Shown in pieces: positions 1-13,000 of a DNA stretch of 64,000 nucleotides. Position numbers and translations under genes: made by a program. The notes under the pieces were generated by a model, which was given only the letters and a program-made list of their open reading frames with translations, searched no databases and had not been told where the DNA came from. The stretch is from Haematococcus lacustris (lineage: Eukaryota; Chlorophyta; Chlorophyceae; Chlamydomonadales; Haematococcaceae): contig JASKMD010000014.1 of NCBI GenBank assembly GCA_030144725.1, positions 9,194,502 to 9,258,501 of the forward strand, written 5' to 3'. The first letter of the stretch is position 1; each line of letters opens with the position of its first letter.

Positions 1-974
1 CAAGGAAGGTGGCGCTTGAATCAGGTGATGATGCTATTAGTATGGGCAGTTGCAGTCATGACAAAGAGGAGGGAGGGCTTGAGTGGATAAGAGGCGCCCT
101 ACAAAGGTCAATGCTCGCAACATGAACTGGCTGTGAAGGCAAACGTTGGTAAACAAATTGTATAGCATGTGGCTCATGCACGCTCACCCTATTCCTCATG
201 GGCAGGTGGCCTTGACAGACTTAAGTAGAAGTGGCATGGGACAATCTCTTGCCCATGTGCATATTGAGTGAGATTATGTCGTGCAAAGCAGCTATGTAAT
301 GGGTAATCTGAGGGTGAGGGATGTGGAGGGTGAGGTTGTGCATAGGGTTGAGCAGCCAGCGCTGCCGCTCACCTGCCGGTCAGATTGCAGGTCTGCGTGC
401 TTGCACCGGGATCGACCTGACTTGGCCCGCACATCAAACACTGCTTTGTCCAGCGTTGGCTTGTTGTGGCTGGCAATGAAGGCTGCAGTGCAGTTGGTGA
501 AGGCAGTGCAGGCAACACTCTCCACTGCACTCGGCAGGCAGGCATGGGCTTGGCTTTCACATGCCCTGAGACACCAACACACTCAGCCCTGCGCACTTGA
601 AAGGATGCATGATAACAGCAATTGCCACATGCCTGCTGCATTGGCCACAGCAGCGAAGGCTGAAGTGGCAGCAGCACAGGCTGCAAGGACGCAGCAGGAC
701 AGGGAGGTAAAGCGGCAGCAGCGGGCTGCGGGTGTCGCGGGTGTTGCAGACGAAGGCATTTAACCAGACGCTCCCTTGATGAACATGTATGCACCATTCT
801 GCATAAGGGAATTGGAGGCAGGTGTGAGGCGACTTAGGTGCGAGGTGCAAAGCATCACCAACAGCATCATCATCACAAGGCATGAAGTGTAAGAGACTCG
901 AGTTATGTGTGAGGGGCGGGGACGGCCAGCAGCCATGACACTGTGTATGTCTTGCCCAGCTTAGGGCCACCCAC

Positions 975-3900
975 CTGCCACCAGCAGCAGCTTGGCAGTG
1001 ACGGGCAGTCCTCCCCAGTCCGCCTCATGCTGGGCTCGGCTGCTGAGCCCCAGCTGACCAGCCACCCCGCGCCCCGCCTCCCCCTGCCTGGGCCCCAGCC
1101 CCTGGCCCACCCCGGTGCCTGCCATGGCTGCGGTGATGTGCAGGGGGTGCCTCATGCCTGGCTCAAACACGGCCAGGCAGGGGGGCAGCAGGTGGCGCTT
1201 GGCTCGGCCCATCAGCTGCCGCACAATGCTCTCTAGGGGGGCACCCGCAAGCTCTGGACTCTGCAGGGCACATCAGGCCAGGGGTCCAGCTGGCTCAGGA
1301 GGGGTGTGACTACAGCCAGGATAGTGTGCCAGCTGGCTTGAGGGTGACTACAATCGGGGTAGGGAGCCAGCTGGCTCAGGAGTGCCTACAGCCAGGATGC
1401 CAGCTGGCTGAGGGTTCGACTGCAGCAAGGTCGGAGGACACGCTTCACACCACTCACAGCGGCAGGCCTGTGTCCACCCCATCCCCACACTGTGCACCCT
1501 AGTAGCTTGTTGCTCCACCCAGTCCGCTACACCACAAGGGTGCTGTCCCTTAACCCTGACAGGAAGTAACCCTAACACGCACCCTCACCCGCACTCTTAA
1601 CCGCCACCTACGCCACTACACTACAAGGTCCCTGTCTCAGTACCCCACAAGCAGCAGCCTAGGCCTACATAATGACAGCCCAAGACAAACAGAGCACCAC
1701 TGCACCATGGCTGTGACAGCAGCTGCTGAGCTGCGCCCTGGCAGCTGGCCCTGGCTGTCCCCTGGTAGCCGCCCCTGGACCCTGGTGTCATAGTATCAGC
1801 TTCAGCTGCGCACTGAACAACAGCCCCTGGGCCGTGTTCTAGCAGCAGCCCCGGCTGCGCCCTGGCCCCAGCGCTGCAGCTGCTCACCTCCTGTAGTGGT
1901 CGTATGTATGGCGGCCAGAGTGTGATTGCCAGGGCCTTGAGGTCGCAGGCGTGGCGGGACAGCTGCACAAACTGGTCACACACCACGCCTGACACAAAGT
2001 GTGGCCACACCTGCTCTTCAAGGCTGCCTGGCTGCACGCCCATCTCTGACATGACCTGAGACCAAGGGGCAGCAGAGTTAGTCAGGGGGCAGCAGGGGCC
2101 AGCAGGGGTCAGCAGAAGTCAGCATGAGGCAGCAGGGGGTCAGCAGAAGTCAGCATGAGGCAGCAGGGGGCAGCAGAAGTCAGCATGAGGCAGCAGGGGG
2201 CAGCAGGGGTCAGCAGGAGGTCAGCAGGAGGCAGCAGGGGTTGCAACTGCAGCCAGGGGCTCGCAATCTTGGCAGAACTGCTATCGCCCATGGGACATGG
2301 CTCATTGCATGGGGGCACACACCTGCATGAGGATTTCCTGCAACTCAGTGGGGCGGTACGCACTGAAGTACACCTGCAGGGCCAGGCAGGTGAGGTGTCA
2401 TCACAGCCTCTATGCAGTGTGCTTGCATGTTTCTGCTGACATCCAGTATGGTATGCTGTGCAAGATGCAGACCTGGTCGATGCTCATGGCCACAACTCTT
2501 AGGAACAGTGCTCGAGGCTATCAACAGGAGCAGGTGGTCACACATTGTTATCATTCTGGCCAGGTTTGAAGCTTGATGGTACTTGAGTGCTACGCATGCT
2601 GCATGCCTCCTACGTGCTTTTGGCTGCGAGGCCCTGAATGCTGTGGAGGACACAAAGGGTTGGCAGCCTCGCCAGGCAGACAGACCTTGACGATGGCCCT
2701 GGCCCTGATCTAGCCCTGACCTTGACCCTGGCCCTGACCCTGACCTTGACCCTGACCTGGCCCTGATCTGGCCCTGACCCTGGCCCTGATCTGGCCCTGA
2801 CCTTGACCCTGACTCTCCCTTCTGGCTCTCAAAGCACTGCTCAGAAGCATGTGGCATTGCCATGCTCTCTTTGTGCCTGTGGCTGGGCCTTGGCCTCTAC
2901 AGGCGGTGGCTGTTCCCTTCACATCACATCGCATGGCTGCATGGCTGATGTTTCTGTGTGTCTTCAGAGCGACCAGGCTGGACTGGGCTGCTGTGTGCAG
3001 CTTGCATGGGCATGGAGGTGAATGTGCATGGGCCGCCTCCCACCTGGGGCATGACTGCAGCAGGTAGGCCATGCAGGAACGCCTGGCTGGCCCAAGGCTG
3101 TGCGCTGATGAGGATGACGGCTACGTTAGCTCCTGCACACAGACTCACCCAGACTGTGTCAGTCTATGGGCATGTGCGTTGCAGCTGAGGCAAAATGTCG
3201 CGATATGTGTGTTGCATTATCTATGTGCACATTGATATTACTATCATTATTATCATGTGTACATTTGTTCATGTGTGTTGCAGTTGCAGGTGCATGTTGC
3301 AGGTGCTGCATACAGGCTTGCCCATACTATTTTTTGTCTGTGTGTGTGTGCATAGCCAACATGCGAATGTTGCTTGGCCAACTCCAGTCTGCTCCAGCTT
3401 CAGCTTCAACCATTCAAGCTGGGCCGTGCTGCAGACAGGGTCTGGCCACACTGAGGGCAGTGGGCCACAGGCCAGTGGGTGCACTGTGCAGGGCCTGGTT
3501 CCATGTGGCTCAGGCAGCAGGGTCTGTTGCGAACAATGCAGGCAACAAAAGGTGCCAGACAAGTCCTGTAGGAGACCATCCACGTGTCAAGTCATTGACT
3601 TCAGCGTCTGAAGTGCTTGAAGCGATTCAAGACACCTTACGGGCTTGGACATGGTTCCACTGCTAGAGTGCTCTTGTGCCACGTAACAGTCATTATGATC
3701 AGGGCTGTCAGGTCAGTTGCTGGTACACATGCCAGCGCCGAGGGTGACCCGGCTTTGCCGCGGGGGCAGGCAGCTGATCAGCGGGTGGTGGCGGTGGAGG
3801 TGATGCAGCCTCGCCTGACAGCTCCCGGGCTCTCAACAGCGGCTCCAGCAGGGGGCCCTTGGCCAGGCTATGGGCGTTGTCCAGCACGATGAAGGCGGTG

Positions 3901-5092
3901 GGGCGGCTGGGGCTGCATGCCTCTGCAGGGACAGCCAGGGAGGCCGGGTTGGCAGGAGGAGCCACACGGGTTGGCAGCAGGAGTTGGGGCGACAGGGTGA
4001 TGGGGTGGCAGGAGTTGGGACTACAGAGAAACCCAAACTTGTCCAGTGGCTGCTGGGTGAGGCTATATTGTGATGGGGTGGCAGGATGAGCTGAGTGAGG
4101 CGGCTGAGGTCCAGCACTGGCTGAGGGAGCCAGACACCCTTGTGGCTGCATGGCCTGGCCCATGACATCCACAGGACACTTCAGGATTCAGAGCTGCAGG
4201 GCACCCCTCATCTGCTGGGCGAGGTGCCCTGACTGGCCTACCGCAGCACCACCACCATCACCTTGCATCATGGTAAGCCTCCCTACCCACAGGCATCACA
4301 TCCCAGCATCAGGATGCTTAGGAGGGTGGCTGACTTGTCTGCCCTGCCTGCGCTGCCTGACCCTGCCTGCCCTGCCTGACTTGCCTGACCCTTAGTTGCT
4401 GTAAGCATAGACACCAAAGCCACCCCCATAACTGGCACTACCATCACCACCTGCCCATGGGACAAACCACCGTCGTCCTCACCATAGCCACCACGGCCTT
4501 CACACCTGCAGATCTTTCTACTAGAGCAAGGACTACCAGCATTGCATCACAACCACCACCACCACCTCCACTGATATCTCTGCCTATGTCACCGCTGACA
4601 TGGCCACCCGTACACCAGAACTAGCATCACCACTGCCACTAGCATCACCAGCTTCGTATCAATCAGTGCAGCCAACAATGCTCACTTGGCAGTTCAAGCA
4701 TGAAGTCACTGACGCTGTCGCATGAGATCCCGGCATAGGCCATCTCCCGCGTTCGCTTCTGCCGGAAGAGCTGGGACAACAGGCTGCCAAGCATGTGCCG
4801 GGGTTTGGTGGTGTCCCCAGCCTCAAAGTAGGCATGCTGCCGACCCACTGCAGATAGGCATGCCCTGCACATCATGCAAGTGGCCTGGCATCCGTTATGA
4901 GAGGTGGGGAGCACATCATTGTCACACATAGTGCGGGCACCTGACGAGGCTGGTCTTCCCCGTCTTGGGAGCCCCGTAGACGAAGAAGCTCGCTCCAGGC
5001 TGGGTGTCACGCCCAATGAGGCGGAGCAATTGCCCTATCTGCTGGCTCCGGCCCGGCCATTGCGCTGTCAACATCTGTTGTGCTGACTGCAT
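975..5092 (-). CDS. ORC5: Origin recognition complex subunit 5-like AAA+ ATPase (C-terminal exons unresolved)
   Basis: Probable ORC5, a subunit of the nuclear complex that marks replication origins. Seven exons read in one frame: 5092-4941, 4864-4686, 3922-3749, 3132-3044, 2373-2323, 2055-1888, 1260-975. The start MQSAQQMLTAQWPGRSQQI leads into an ORC5-like segment with a Walker A (GAPKTGKTS, residues ~43-51). Later come a Walker B-like strand FIVLDNAH, the segment VAVILISAQPW typical of the AAA+ sensor strand, VYFSAYRPTELQEILMQ, a lid region (HFVSGVVCDQFVQLSRHACDL), and LPVTAKLLLVA from the ORC5 C-terminal domain. The seven exons give ~366 residues, against roughly 430-530 known for the family, so the last 60 or more residues are missing. 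They should lie at 1-970, but I could not choose a convincing exon there. The ATG at 5092 is chosen because the preceding bases lack a longer family-like extension. It is divergent from the SprT-like gene at 5487. Codon phases agree at all junctions. Confidence 0.8.
2100..2245. repeat. Short tandem repeat, CAGCAGGGGTCAGCAGAAGT-like units
   Basis: Degenerate tandem units built from GTCAGCAGAAGTCAGCATGAGG and GGCAGCAGG, lying in the intron between ORC5 exons 5 and 6. No coding meaning is seen: the ORFs through it are repeat translations. Confidence 0.75.
2695..2815. repeat. Imperfect CCCTGACCTTGA / CCCTGGCCCTGATCTGG tandem array
   Basis: About 120 bp of imperfect 6- and 12-bp units (CCCTGA, CCTTGA, CCCTGG, TCTGGC) in the ORC5 intron between exons 4 and 5. 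It makes long but meaningless open frames on both strands. Confidence 0.75.
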
Positions 5093-5486
5093 GCCGCGAC
5101 AACACTCGGCTAGTGCTTTAGCGACGCTGCTGCAGCTTATGCCTGTCTCTGCTCTGTAACACAGTTTGAATTTGCGCGCACATGCTCAAGCCCGTCTAAT
5201 TGTGATGCTATTGTGCGCCGCTGCAGCTACAGTGCCATGAATGACGTGTACAGTGACAGTTTGCACAGCGTGCTTTCGTCCTTGTAGGTGTCCTTATCCT
5301 TGTATGTCAATTGCACCTTATGGTCTAAACCATATGGACACTCTTGCAAAGTAAGTACATTGCTTGCAAGGGCTTTGGCAGCCCCTGTTGTGATGTATGC
5401 ATCGATACGAGCGGGCGCCCAGGTGATTCACCCTTCTCACATGTCTCCACTTCTTCCCCCTGCTCTCCCTGCCACTCACCGATGCC
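5093..5486. promoter_or_regulatory. Divergent promoter region between ORC5-like and SprT-like genes
   Basis: This gap of about 390 bp separates two divergent start codons (5092 minus, 5487 plus) and so must contain both 5' UTRs and probably both promoters. I see no convincing TATA box or other named element. The assignment rests on position only. Confidence 0.45.
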
Positions 5487-6615
5487 ATGCAGCCTCTGAC
5501 GAGCCTAGCCGCTCTAATCGCTGGCACGCTGTCAGCATGGCTGTGGAAGGCCCGGCTTGATGGCCGTCAATGCATTGGTGCAGCACCGCGGCGCCGTAGC
5601 GCACGCGGTGTGCAGAGAGCTCAGCGGAAAGCCTTTCACAAGGTGCGCCGTTTCACTGCTACATGAATAGCCCTGCAGCGGTGGTGAATACTCAGACCTC
5701 ACATGCTGGATGTGCAGGAGATGGCAGAGGCAGAATACTTGCCCCTCATACCTAAGGACGAGCTACGTCAGGTGTCAGGCTTAATTGCAGACATCACAAC
5801 GGCCAGGGGCTGGGCAGCACCCTCTGAGAGGTGTTGGGCTATGTGGCGCAGGCTGCACACAATAGCCCAGAGCCCAGAGGGAGGCAGCTGGCAGTGCAGC
5901 TTCAGTGAACAGGACTTAGCAACAGCGAGCCTGGAGCTGCTTGGTAATGTCATTGACAACCTGTTTCTTAATGGGGCATTGAAAGGGCATCAACAGACAG
6001 CTGGAGCCCCAGCCAGCCAGCCTTCCATAAACTTTAAGATTGTGACAGAGACGCCTGGCCCACACGACTGGCTAGCTCACTATAGCCCCTCAGGCAATGC
6101 CGTGGTCCTCCTACGCCACAAATGGTCGCATGAGACAATGCCATTTGACCCTGCACAAGCATTGGGCATGGAGTGTGAGAGCTTCATCTGCACCTGCAAA
6201 CTCCAGGTGCATGCAGCAGCAGCAGCCATGCTCACAGCTACACTGCCATTCATAACCCTGCATGTATAGCAGCTCATCACAGGCTATGGCGGTGTTGCTG
6301 CTCCTTGTGTCCAACATGTGTGCTTTTGCATGGTGCGTGCAGGTGCTGCTGCATACCATCGCACATGAAATGGTTCACGCCTTGGTGATGATATACTTCC
6401 CTGCAATAGACGCCCATTCCAAGGCATATCTCCCAGCTCAGCGGCATGGGCCCATCTTCAAGCTACTGAACAAAAGCTTGTTTGGCCACCTCAGTGACAG
6501 CTTCAAGCAGTGCGTCACCATCGGCTTAGCAGCAGAACTGGATACATGTGTGGGACACGCTGCCTCATCAGGATTGACTGGGATAAGTGCTATGGATACC
6601 AGCTTGTTGCCTTGA
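5487..6615 (+). CDS. SprT-like zinc metalloprotease with N-terminal hydrophobic segment
   Basis: Three exons: 5487-5642, 5718-6206 and 6343 onward, open to a stop at 6613-6615; phases agree (all phase 0). The third exon carries TIAHEMVHALVMIY, the HExxH zinc-binding motif of SprT/SPRTN-type proteases. It is followed by RHGPIFKLLNKSLFG, the HGPxF segment that supplies the third ligand in this family. The first exon starts MQPLTSLAALIAGTLSAWLW, a hydrophobic stretch suggesting a membrane anchor or organelle signal, which is unusual for nuclear SPRTN. A separate C-terminal zinc ribbon, usual in SprT proteins, is not evident in the same frame, so the 3' end after ~6530 may have another intron. 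The substrate is unknown. SPRTN relatives digest DNA-protein crosslinks, but that role is not shown here. Confidence 0.68.
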
Positions 6616-7043
6616 GCTGGTATTCCGTTGCATTGAAAACAACAGGGCACAGTGTTTCATTGTATGCCGTCCTGGTGCCATGTTTTTGTTGTTTACTGTC
6701 GTTGTTTAGATTTCCGCAGCCGCATGAGGCAAACATGTCGCATGTTTCTGCTATTGCTTTGTAGAAGCACCAGTCGCGCATACTGCGTGCTTGACCTCGT
6801 GGCGTACGGCTTATGTCGCATAGCCAGGTTTGACCATCCGTTGACGTGAATGGGCGAGCAGCGAGATGTTCCCCACCAGGTAGTGCAAAGCAAACTGTGC
6901 ATCAGGGTCCAAGTTTCGCGATGTTAACTTGGTCCAAGTGTGCTTGCAGCGTCCTTAGACAGGCATCTCCGGAGGCATTCGACGACGATGAATCATGGGC
7001 ACCAGGTTGATGCAGCCTCTGGCTTTGCTGTGCAAGGACGCCT
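6616..7043. other. Intergenic region, nothing recognised
   Basis: About 430 bp between the SprT-like gene and the first likely exon of the large low-complexity gene. It presumably holds a 3' UTR/terminator and a promoter. No motif could be assigned. Confidence 0.4.
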
Positions 7044-10000
7044 ATGACATCAAACCCAGGCATGCGTGCAGGCCCACCCTCTCCACGAGTAGATTTGCTA
7101 CGGTCCTACGAGTCCCTGAGGAGAGCTGCTTCCAGGGACGATGGAGCTATTACTCCAGCATCACAAGCATCACCATACTCCCAGCTGTCCTACCTGCCTT
7201 CACCCAGCAGCAGGTGGGAATGCCCGGGGCTGCATTTCATACCATCATGCTGAAACATGCTCATTGCAGGCTAAGCCACTACCAGTGGCTGCATGCGCAG
7301 GTCAGATGTTTCTGGCTCTCACTGGCAGCAGTACCCCTTCCTGAGCATTAATCCGCGCGTCCCTTTCGAATCTCCTACAGGCCCCCAGCAGCAGTCACCA
7401 CCAGCTTATCATAGCCCAGTACCAGCACCCAGCCTAGGCGTGGAAGCAGCTAGGCATCTTCCACAGCCCTTGCCACTCCATGCCACCCCAACCCACATCA
7501 ATGCAAAGCATGACCTAAGAAGTGCTCCAGCAGCAGCCCGGGCAGTGCGCGGTGCTGCGGTGGCCCCTGTGACAAGTACCATCAGTGCTGCTGCACCTGA
7601 GCCTCCAGGGCTGCAGCACAACCCCGACAGCAAGGCAGCCAGGCCTCACGCAAGCAAAACAACCAAGCCTGTGCCAGCCACTGCCGCAAAGACCCCAGCT
7701 ACAAGCAACAGAGCAGCCAACACCTCTACCGGCGCAAACAGGGGACAAAACAGCCTAAGGCGGCCCTCCTCCGCTGCTGCAGCCACCCAATCGCATGCCA
7801 CCACACCGCACCCTCCTGCAAGCACAGCCGTGCGCAAGGTGGCAGGGGTGGCTCAGGGGGCCTCGGCTACCACGCCGACCTCCTGGCCGCTGGCAGTGCA
7901 GGAGCCCAGCACTGCAGCTGCAAACAGGGCCGCTGCTGCAGCTGCTGTCAAGCGGGGTGCCCGGCCTGGCGCTCGCAATGCCCGCCAGCCTGGACCAGAG
8001 CTGCTGGTGACAGGAGCAGCTGTAGCAGTAGCTGTGCCGGCCACTGACACCGCCACCACCTCCACTAGCATCACCGGCACTGCTGTCCTGACAGCTACTG
8101 GTCGGGCTCTCCCTTCCCAACGTGGCCATGCACAAGCTGTAGCTGCATCTGGTCCCAGGGGCACGTTCGAACAGAGCACTCACAGCAGCACACAGCCAAC
8201 TCGGCCGGCATCCAGCCCGGGCAAGCACAGTCAGCCACCCCACGCCAACACAGGTAGCCCAGCCCCTCAGCGCCGGGCCATCAGCCCTGGCCAAGATGCA
8301 GCCCCTGCTCCAGCCAGGAACGCGGGGCTGTGGCAGCTTCAGGACCACCCTGAGTTGGGCATCTCCGCCTGGCCTGATCACAACACAGCTAGCCTGGGCC
8401 CTGGTGCGGTGGCAAGACAGGCCAGCCAGGCCCCTGCCAAGCTTGGTGCAGCTGCTGAGCAGGGAGGGGATGCCGCCCGCCTGGCTAAGCTTCAGCGCTT
8501 GAAGCAGCTGAGGAGCCAGGGGCCCTCCCGCCCCTCAGCCCTGAGCCCACTGCCAGCGGCAGCCAGTGGGGGTGGCACACTGGGCTCGGAGGAGTCCGAG
8601 CTCATCAGCCTGCTTGCACAACCACAACTGCAAGGACCCTCTGCCCCTTTAAGCACAGCTGTTGGTGCCGCGGCAGGCAGGGCCGGGGTCCACGGGCAGC
8701 AGCCAGTATGCAGCCCTGGGCGGAAAGAGGGCGGAGGCCGCTCGGGCAGCTGGGGTTGGGAGGAGCGGGGTTCCCACTCCAGGCAGCAGCACCAGGCGGC
8801 CTTGGATAGCCCGCTGAGTGCCACCTCTGATGAGTACCAGACATGTGGAGGTCAGTCAGCTTGCTGTCGGGTGATGCTTGGAGATGTGTGTGGTGGTGTG
8901 AGGCATGCTGTCCTGCAGCTCTGAAAGGCCACACAGCCTCCTGGCCCACCCTGGGCAGGGTCAGGCCCTGCGGCACAAGTCAGGACTCGTAAAGCATGGG
9001 TGCCTCTAGACAATGGCACATGCTTCGCTGCAGTGTTGCTGGATGGTGATGACTGAATGCAGCGCTGCTGCTACTAATGGGCCAAGCCTCAGCACAGTCA
9101 GTAGAGCAGACACACAGGCGCAGCAAACGTCTGCCTGCTGGCAAGCACCCACACTTGCTCTGGATGTTCACTTGCCCCAGGGGCTGCCCTCTGCATATCA
9201 GTGCATGCCAATAACACCAATGACACCCTGGCATGTGAAGGAACCTGCTGTCAGGCATCACAGCTACTTGCTGCTGCGGAGATCATGGCTGTGCCCAGCT
9301 TCTTCCATCTTGCATTCTTTGGGCCTGACTTCCCAAATTTCTGCATCTTGGAGCCTGACTGCTCAAGACTCACAGCTTGATTGCACCCACCCAGAGTGCA
9401 TGTGTGACACACACACACAGCACTGCCTCATCCAGCATGGCGCCTTGCCTGGCGACCTGCCCAATGCCTGTTGCTCATGCGCGCCTGCAGATATCACCCT
9501 GTCTGACGTGACCAGCACCGACTACAGCTCAGCTGGCCATGCCCCTGGCCCGCACCCCTGGTCGCACCTCCACCACCACCCCTTGTACACACAGCCCTCA
9601 GACCTCACCTCACCCTCCAGCACCCCGGCCTCAGTGCAGCCAGCCTGGGCCCAGCACCCAACCGCCTCTGACACCTCCTTCACAACGCCCATGTCAGCGG
9701 AGTCATCAGCATACACCAGCGCTGCAGGGCCTGACCAGGGCGGCCCAGAGCCTGGTGCCCTGGCAGCAGCTGTGGCAGCAGCTGTAGCAGCGCAGCAGCG
9801 GCAGGCCTTGCATCGCCAGCAGGGCAGCCAAGGGCAGGAGCAGCATGGCAGCCCAGGGCAGGGCAGGCTGCTGGCCGCCATCCAGGCGCATGGGTGCAGC
9901 CTGCAAGAGGCTGGGCATGATGTCCAGCAGCGCATGCAGCAGCACAGCATGGCCAGGTCCCCACCCCACCCTGGGCCTCCAGCAGTGCGTCAGTCACCCC

Positions 10001-13000
10001 CCCAGAAAGTCTCTACTGCCGCCCAAACGCTTGACACCCAGCAGCTATCTGCAGCTGAGCAGACAGGGCCTCACACCCTCCCGGAGCAGCACAGTAGGCA
10101 GGGTGCTACGAGCCAGCAGCAGCAGCGGCCTGGCAGCAAACAGCAGGGGCGCTCAAGCGGTGGTGAGGAAGCGGCGCAGAGTGAGAGGCCACCAGAGGCA
10201 GCGGGCACAGCTGGCGTGCGCAAGGGCCAGATGGCCGAGTTTGTCAGGTGGGATGCTTGGCCACTTGCTGCTCAAGCAAAAAGTGCACAGCTATCTCGTC
10301 TCCACCAGCAGGCTGCACAACCATCCGTGGTTGGCTCTGCCACAGCCCTGCCTCACCACTGTTCAGGATATCCCCTTGTTTCCATTCTTGACTTAAAGTC
10401 CGTCAATGTCTTGGTTTGTGCTCTTTTGGGGTTCTATTTACCTCCTTCTCTTACGCTCTTACTAGGGATTAGTGCGCCGTGTCAATGGCCTGACCCTTGC
10501 GCACTCAGCTGCCCCACCCTGCCCTTTCCACTCTGCACTCTGCCCATGCTCACCCTCCCCATACTTACCCTCCAGCCTCCACCACTTGTCTCTCTACGCG
10601 TTACACTTAAGCAGGGTGGAGCTGCTCGTTCCACGTCCATACCCGCCTGCATGTACACTGTGCACGTGTGGCAGGCGCTTTAGACAAGAACCCCCAACAG
10701 CGCGGCACCAAGAGGTGGTGGAGGACTCATCAGTCCCAGCCGTTCCTGCCCCTGCCCCTGCCCTGGAGCCCACAGGCAAGAGCGGCACTGAGTCACCATC
10801 ATCACTGAGTCACTTAGTCACAGGCACAGGATCTCCCTCTGGCTCAGGCTGCTGCTTCAACGAGCCTGCCGAGCCCTACTCACAGTCAGTGGCACTGCTC
10901 TGTGCCAACTCAACCAAGCACATCAGTTGAGACATGCTTGCCATGCCATACCATGCCATCCCAACCACTGAGCCTTGTCCGTAGCCGTCATGAGCACAGG
11001 CAAGCAATAGGGCATGTACACACTGTACACACTGTACCTGTACTTGGCTGCTGCGGCCAGCTACTGCAGCGGTGCACCTGCCCAGGGGACAGCGGTGAGG
11101 AGGGCAGTGACGCCGTGGACGCCGCAGCCGCCCTGCTGCTGGCCCGCAGCCGCTCCCTGCTCAGGCAGCGGGACCCTGTGGAGGAGCGGATCCAGGCCTT
11201 GCTGGCGCGCTTCCAGCCTGCCGCCCCCCTAAGCAGACGAGGTGACGACAGCAACGCTCAGCCTGGCCCAGCGGTGGAGTCAGCCACCGCCACCAAGGGC
11301 CACTGGGGTGCTGGTGGTGCTGCCGGGCCACACACTGGGCAGGTGAGCTGCTGCCGCTGGGCTTCCGCCCTGCATGTCTGATGCAGCAAAGAAGCAATTT
11401 TGTGCGGGACTCCGGTGCTGCTGCCAGGGCACCTACCTGGGCGAGCCATTGCTCAACTGGCTGCAGCTTGTGCATCACAGACAGCATAGCAGGCAGCATG
11501 TGCATCACTGGAAGGCAGCACAAGTAGGGGCTGGAATGCCACTTCTGCTGCTGTGGTGTAGTTGGGCAGGTTGTTTGGCTGAGACCACTGCTGGGTTTGC
11601 AGATGGTCTGGTTGGGGCTGGGAGGTGCTGGCACAGGCATTGGGAGTGTGCACTAGGCAGGAACCTGTGACACATCAGGCCGCTACATGCTGTCACCACC
11701 CTGAGGTTGTAAGATGGTGGCACACAAGTGTCTGTGAAGCAACTGGCTGCTCTGTACCCCATCACCACCCTAGGGGGCACTGTCCTCCCTGACACCCGCC
11801 ACCTTCTGCACATGCAGCACACCTGAACCCCATGCGCCGCTGCATGGCGCATGGTACTTCCATCACCTGCCACGCACTGCCTCGCCCCTCTGGGTCAAAC
11901 TTTACCCCTCCATACATGACTGTGTGCCAGGCGGCATGTCGCTGGAGCCTGACAGGCAGAGGCTGGTGCTGCAGTGTATGAGCTTGACAGGGCTTGGACG
12001 TCTGGCTGCAGGGGCCATCTACAGCGGCTTCAGCAGCAGCATCCCAAAGCTTGGCCGTGGCTGCTGCTGGCTCCCTCCTCAATGTCGGTTATCAGGGGGC
12101 AAAGGCGGGGACCGCGCCTGCTGGTCAGGACACCAGCTGGCGGCAGAGGCTGGTGGGTGGCCTCTCCAGGCTACCTGCTGCTGCGCCTAGACCCTGCGCA
12201 CACATGCACAACCTCTGTGGGCAACTGTTGTGGGCAGCGTGGACACATGCACAACCCTGTTGTGGGCAGCGTGGTGGCAAACGCGCTGCCATGGCCCACT
12301 GTCTTGCTATCTATATCTTGCTGTCCTCCAGCTACACTCTCTGGGCTGACTCTCTGTGCACCCTTCCAACAGCAGCATACACCATTTGCCAGATTATGAA
12401 GGGTATAGACATCACCATTGTTTAAGCATCGGTCTTTCACTCTTTTCATACTCACCACTCTTTTCATACTCACTACCTCGGCGCTATGCGCTCCTGTGTG
12501 TCAGTCAGTCGCTTTGGGTGTGGGTCAGCGGCGCCAGCTGGTCATGGCCGGGCACTGGCGCTGACCTGCCACTGCCTGCCCCCCTGCAGCGGAGCCTGCT
12601 GCAGGAGGTTGACCAGCAGGCAGGCCTGCTGCCCGCCTTCCCAGCTGCCGCACCCCACCCAAAACCAGCCACCCCATCTCAGGTGCGGCCCCGCCAACCA
12701 GCCCTGCCTAGCTTGCTTGCCAACTCAGGCAACCCTGCTGCCTTCTGGCCCACACCAGGAGTCCAGAGCGGGGTGCAGTGGAGGCAATGTAGCACACTAG
12801 CCAGGCGGACCTGACCCATGGCCTGCAAGCAGCTCCTCCCTGTTCCCACCTTGTTCATTCGTGCTTCATCTCATTTCGTTCATTTCGTGTGTGCTATCCA
12901 ACACTACCACCACCAACTCATCACTCAGGGCTGCTGCTGAGCTGAGAGGGGCTGAGCCAGCCATGGCCACAGCTGATGACGCTGAGCAGTCTGTGTCTGC

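Noticed and set aside
281..763. 160-codon plus ORF at the left edge
   Set aside because: No family resemblance, a composition shadow on both strands, and it overlaps the region expected to hold the ORC5 3' end.
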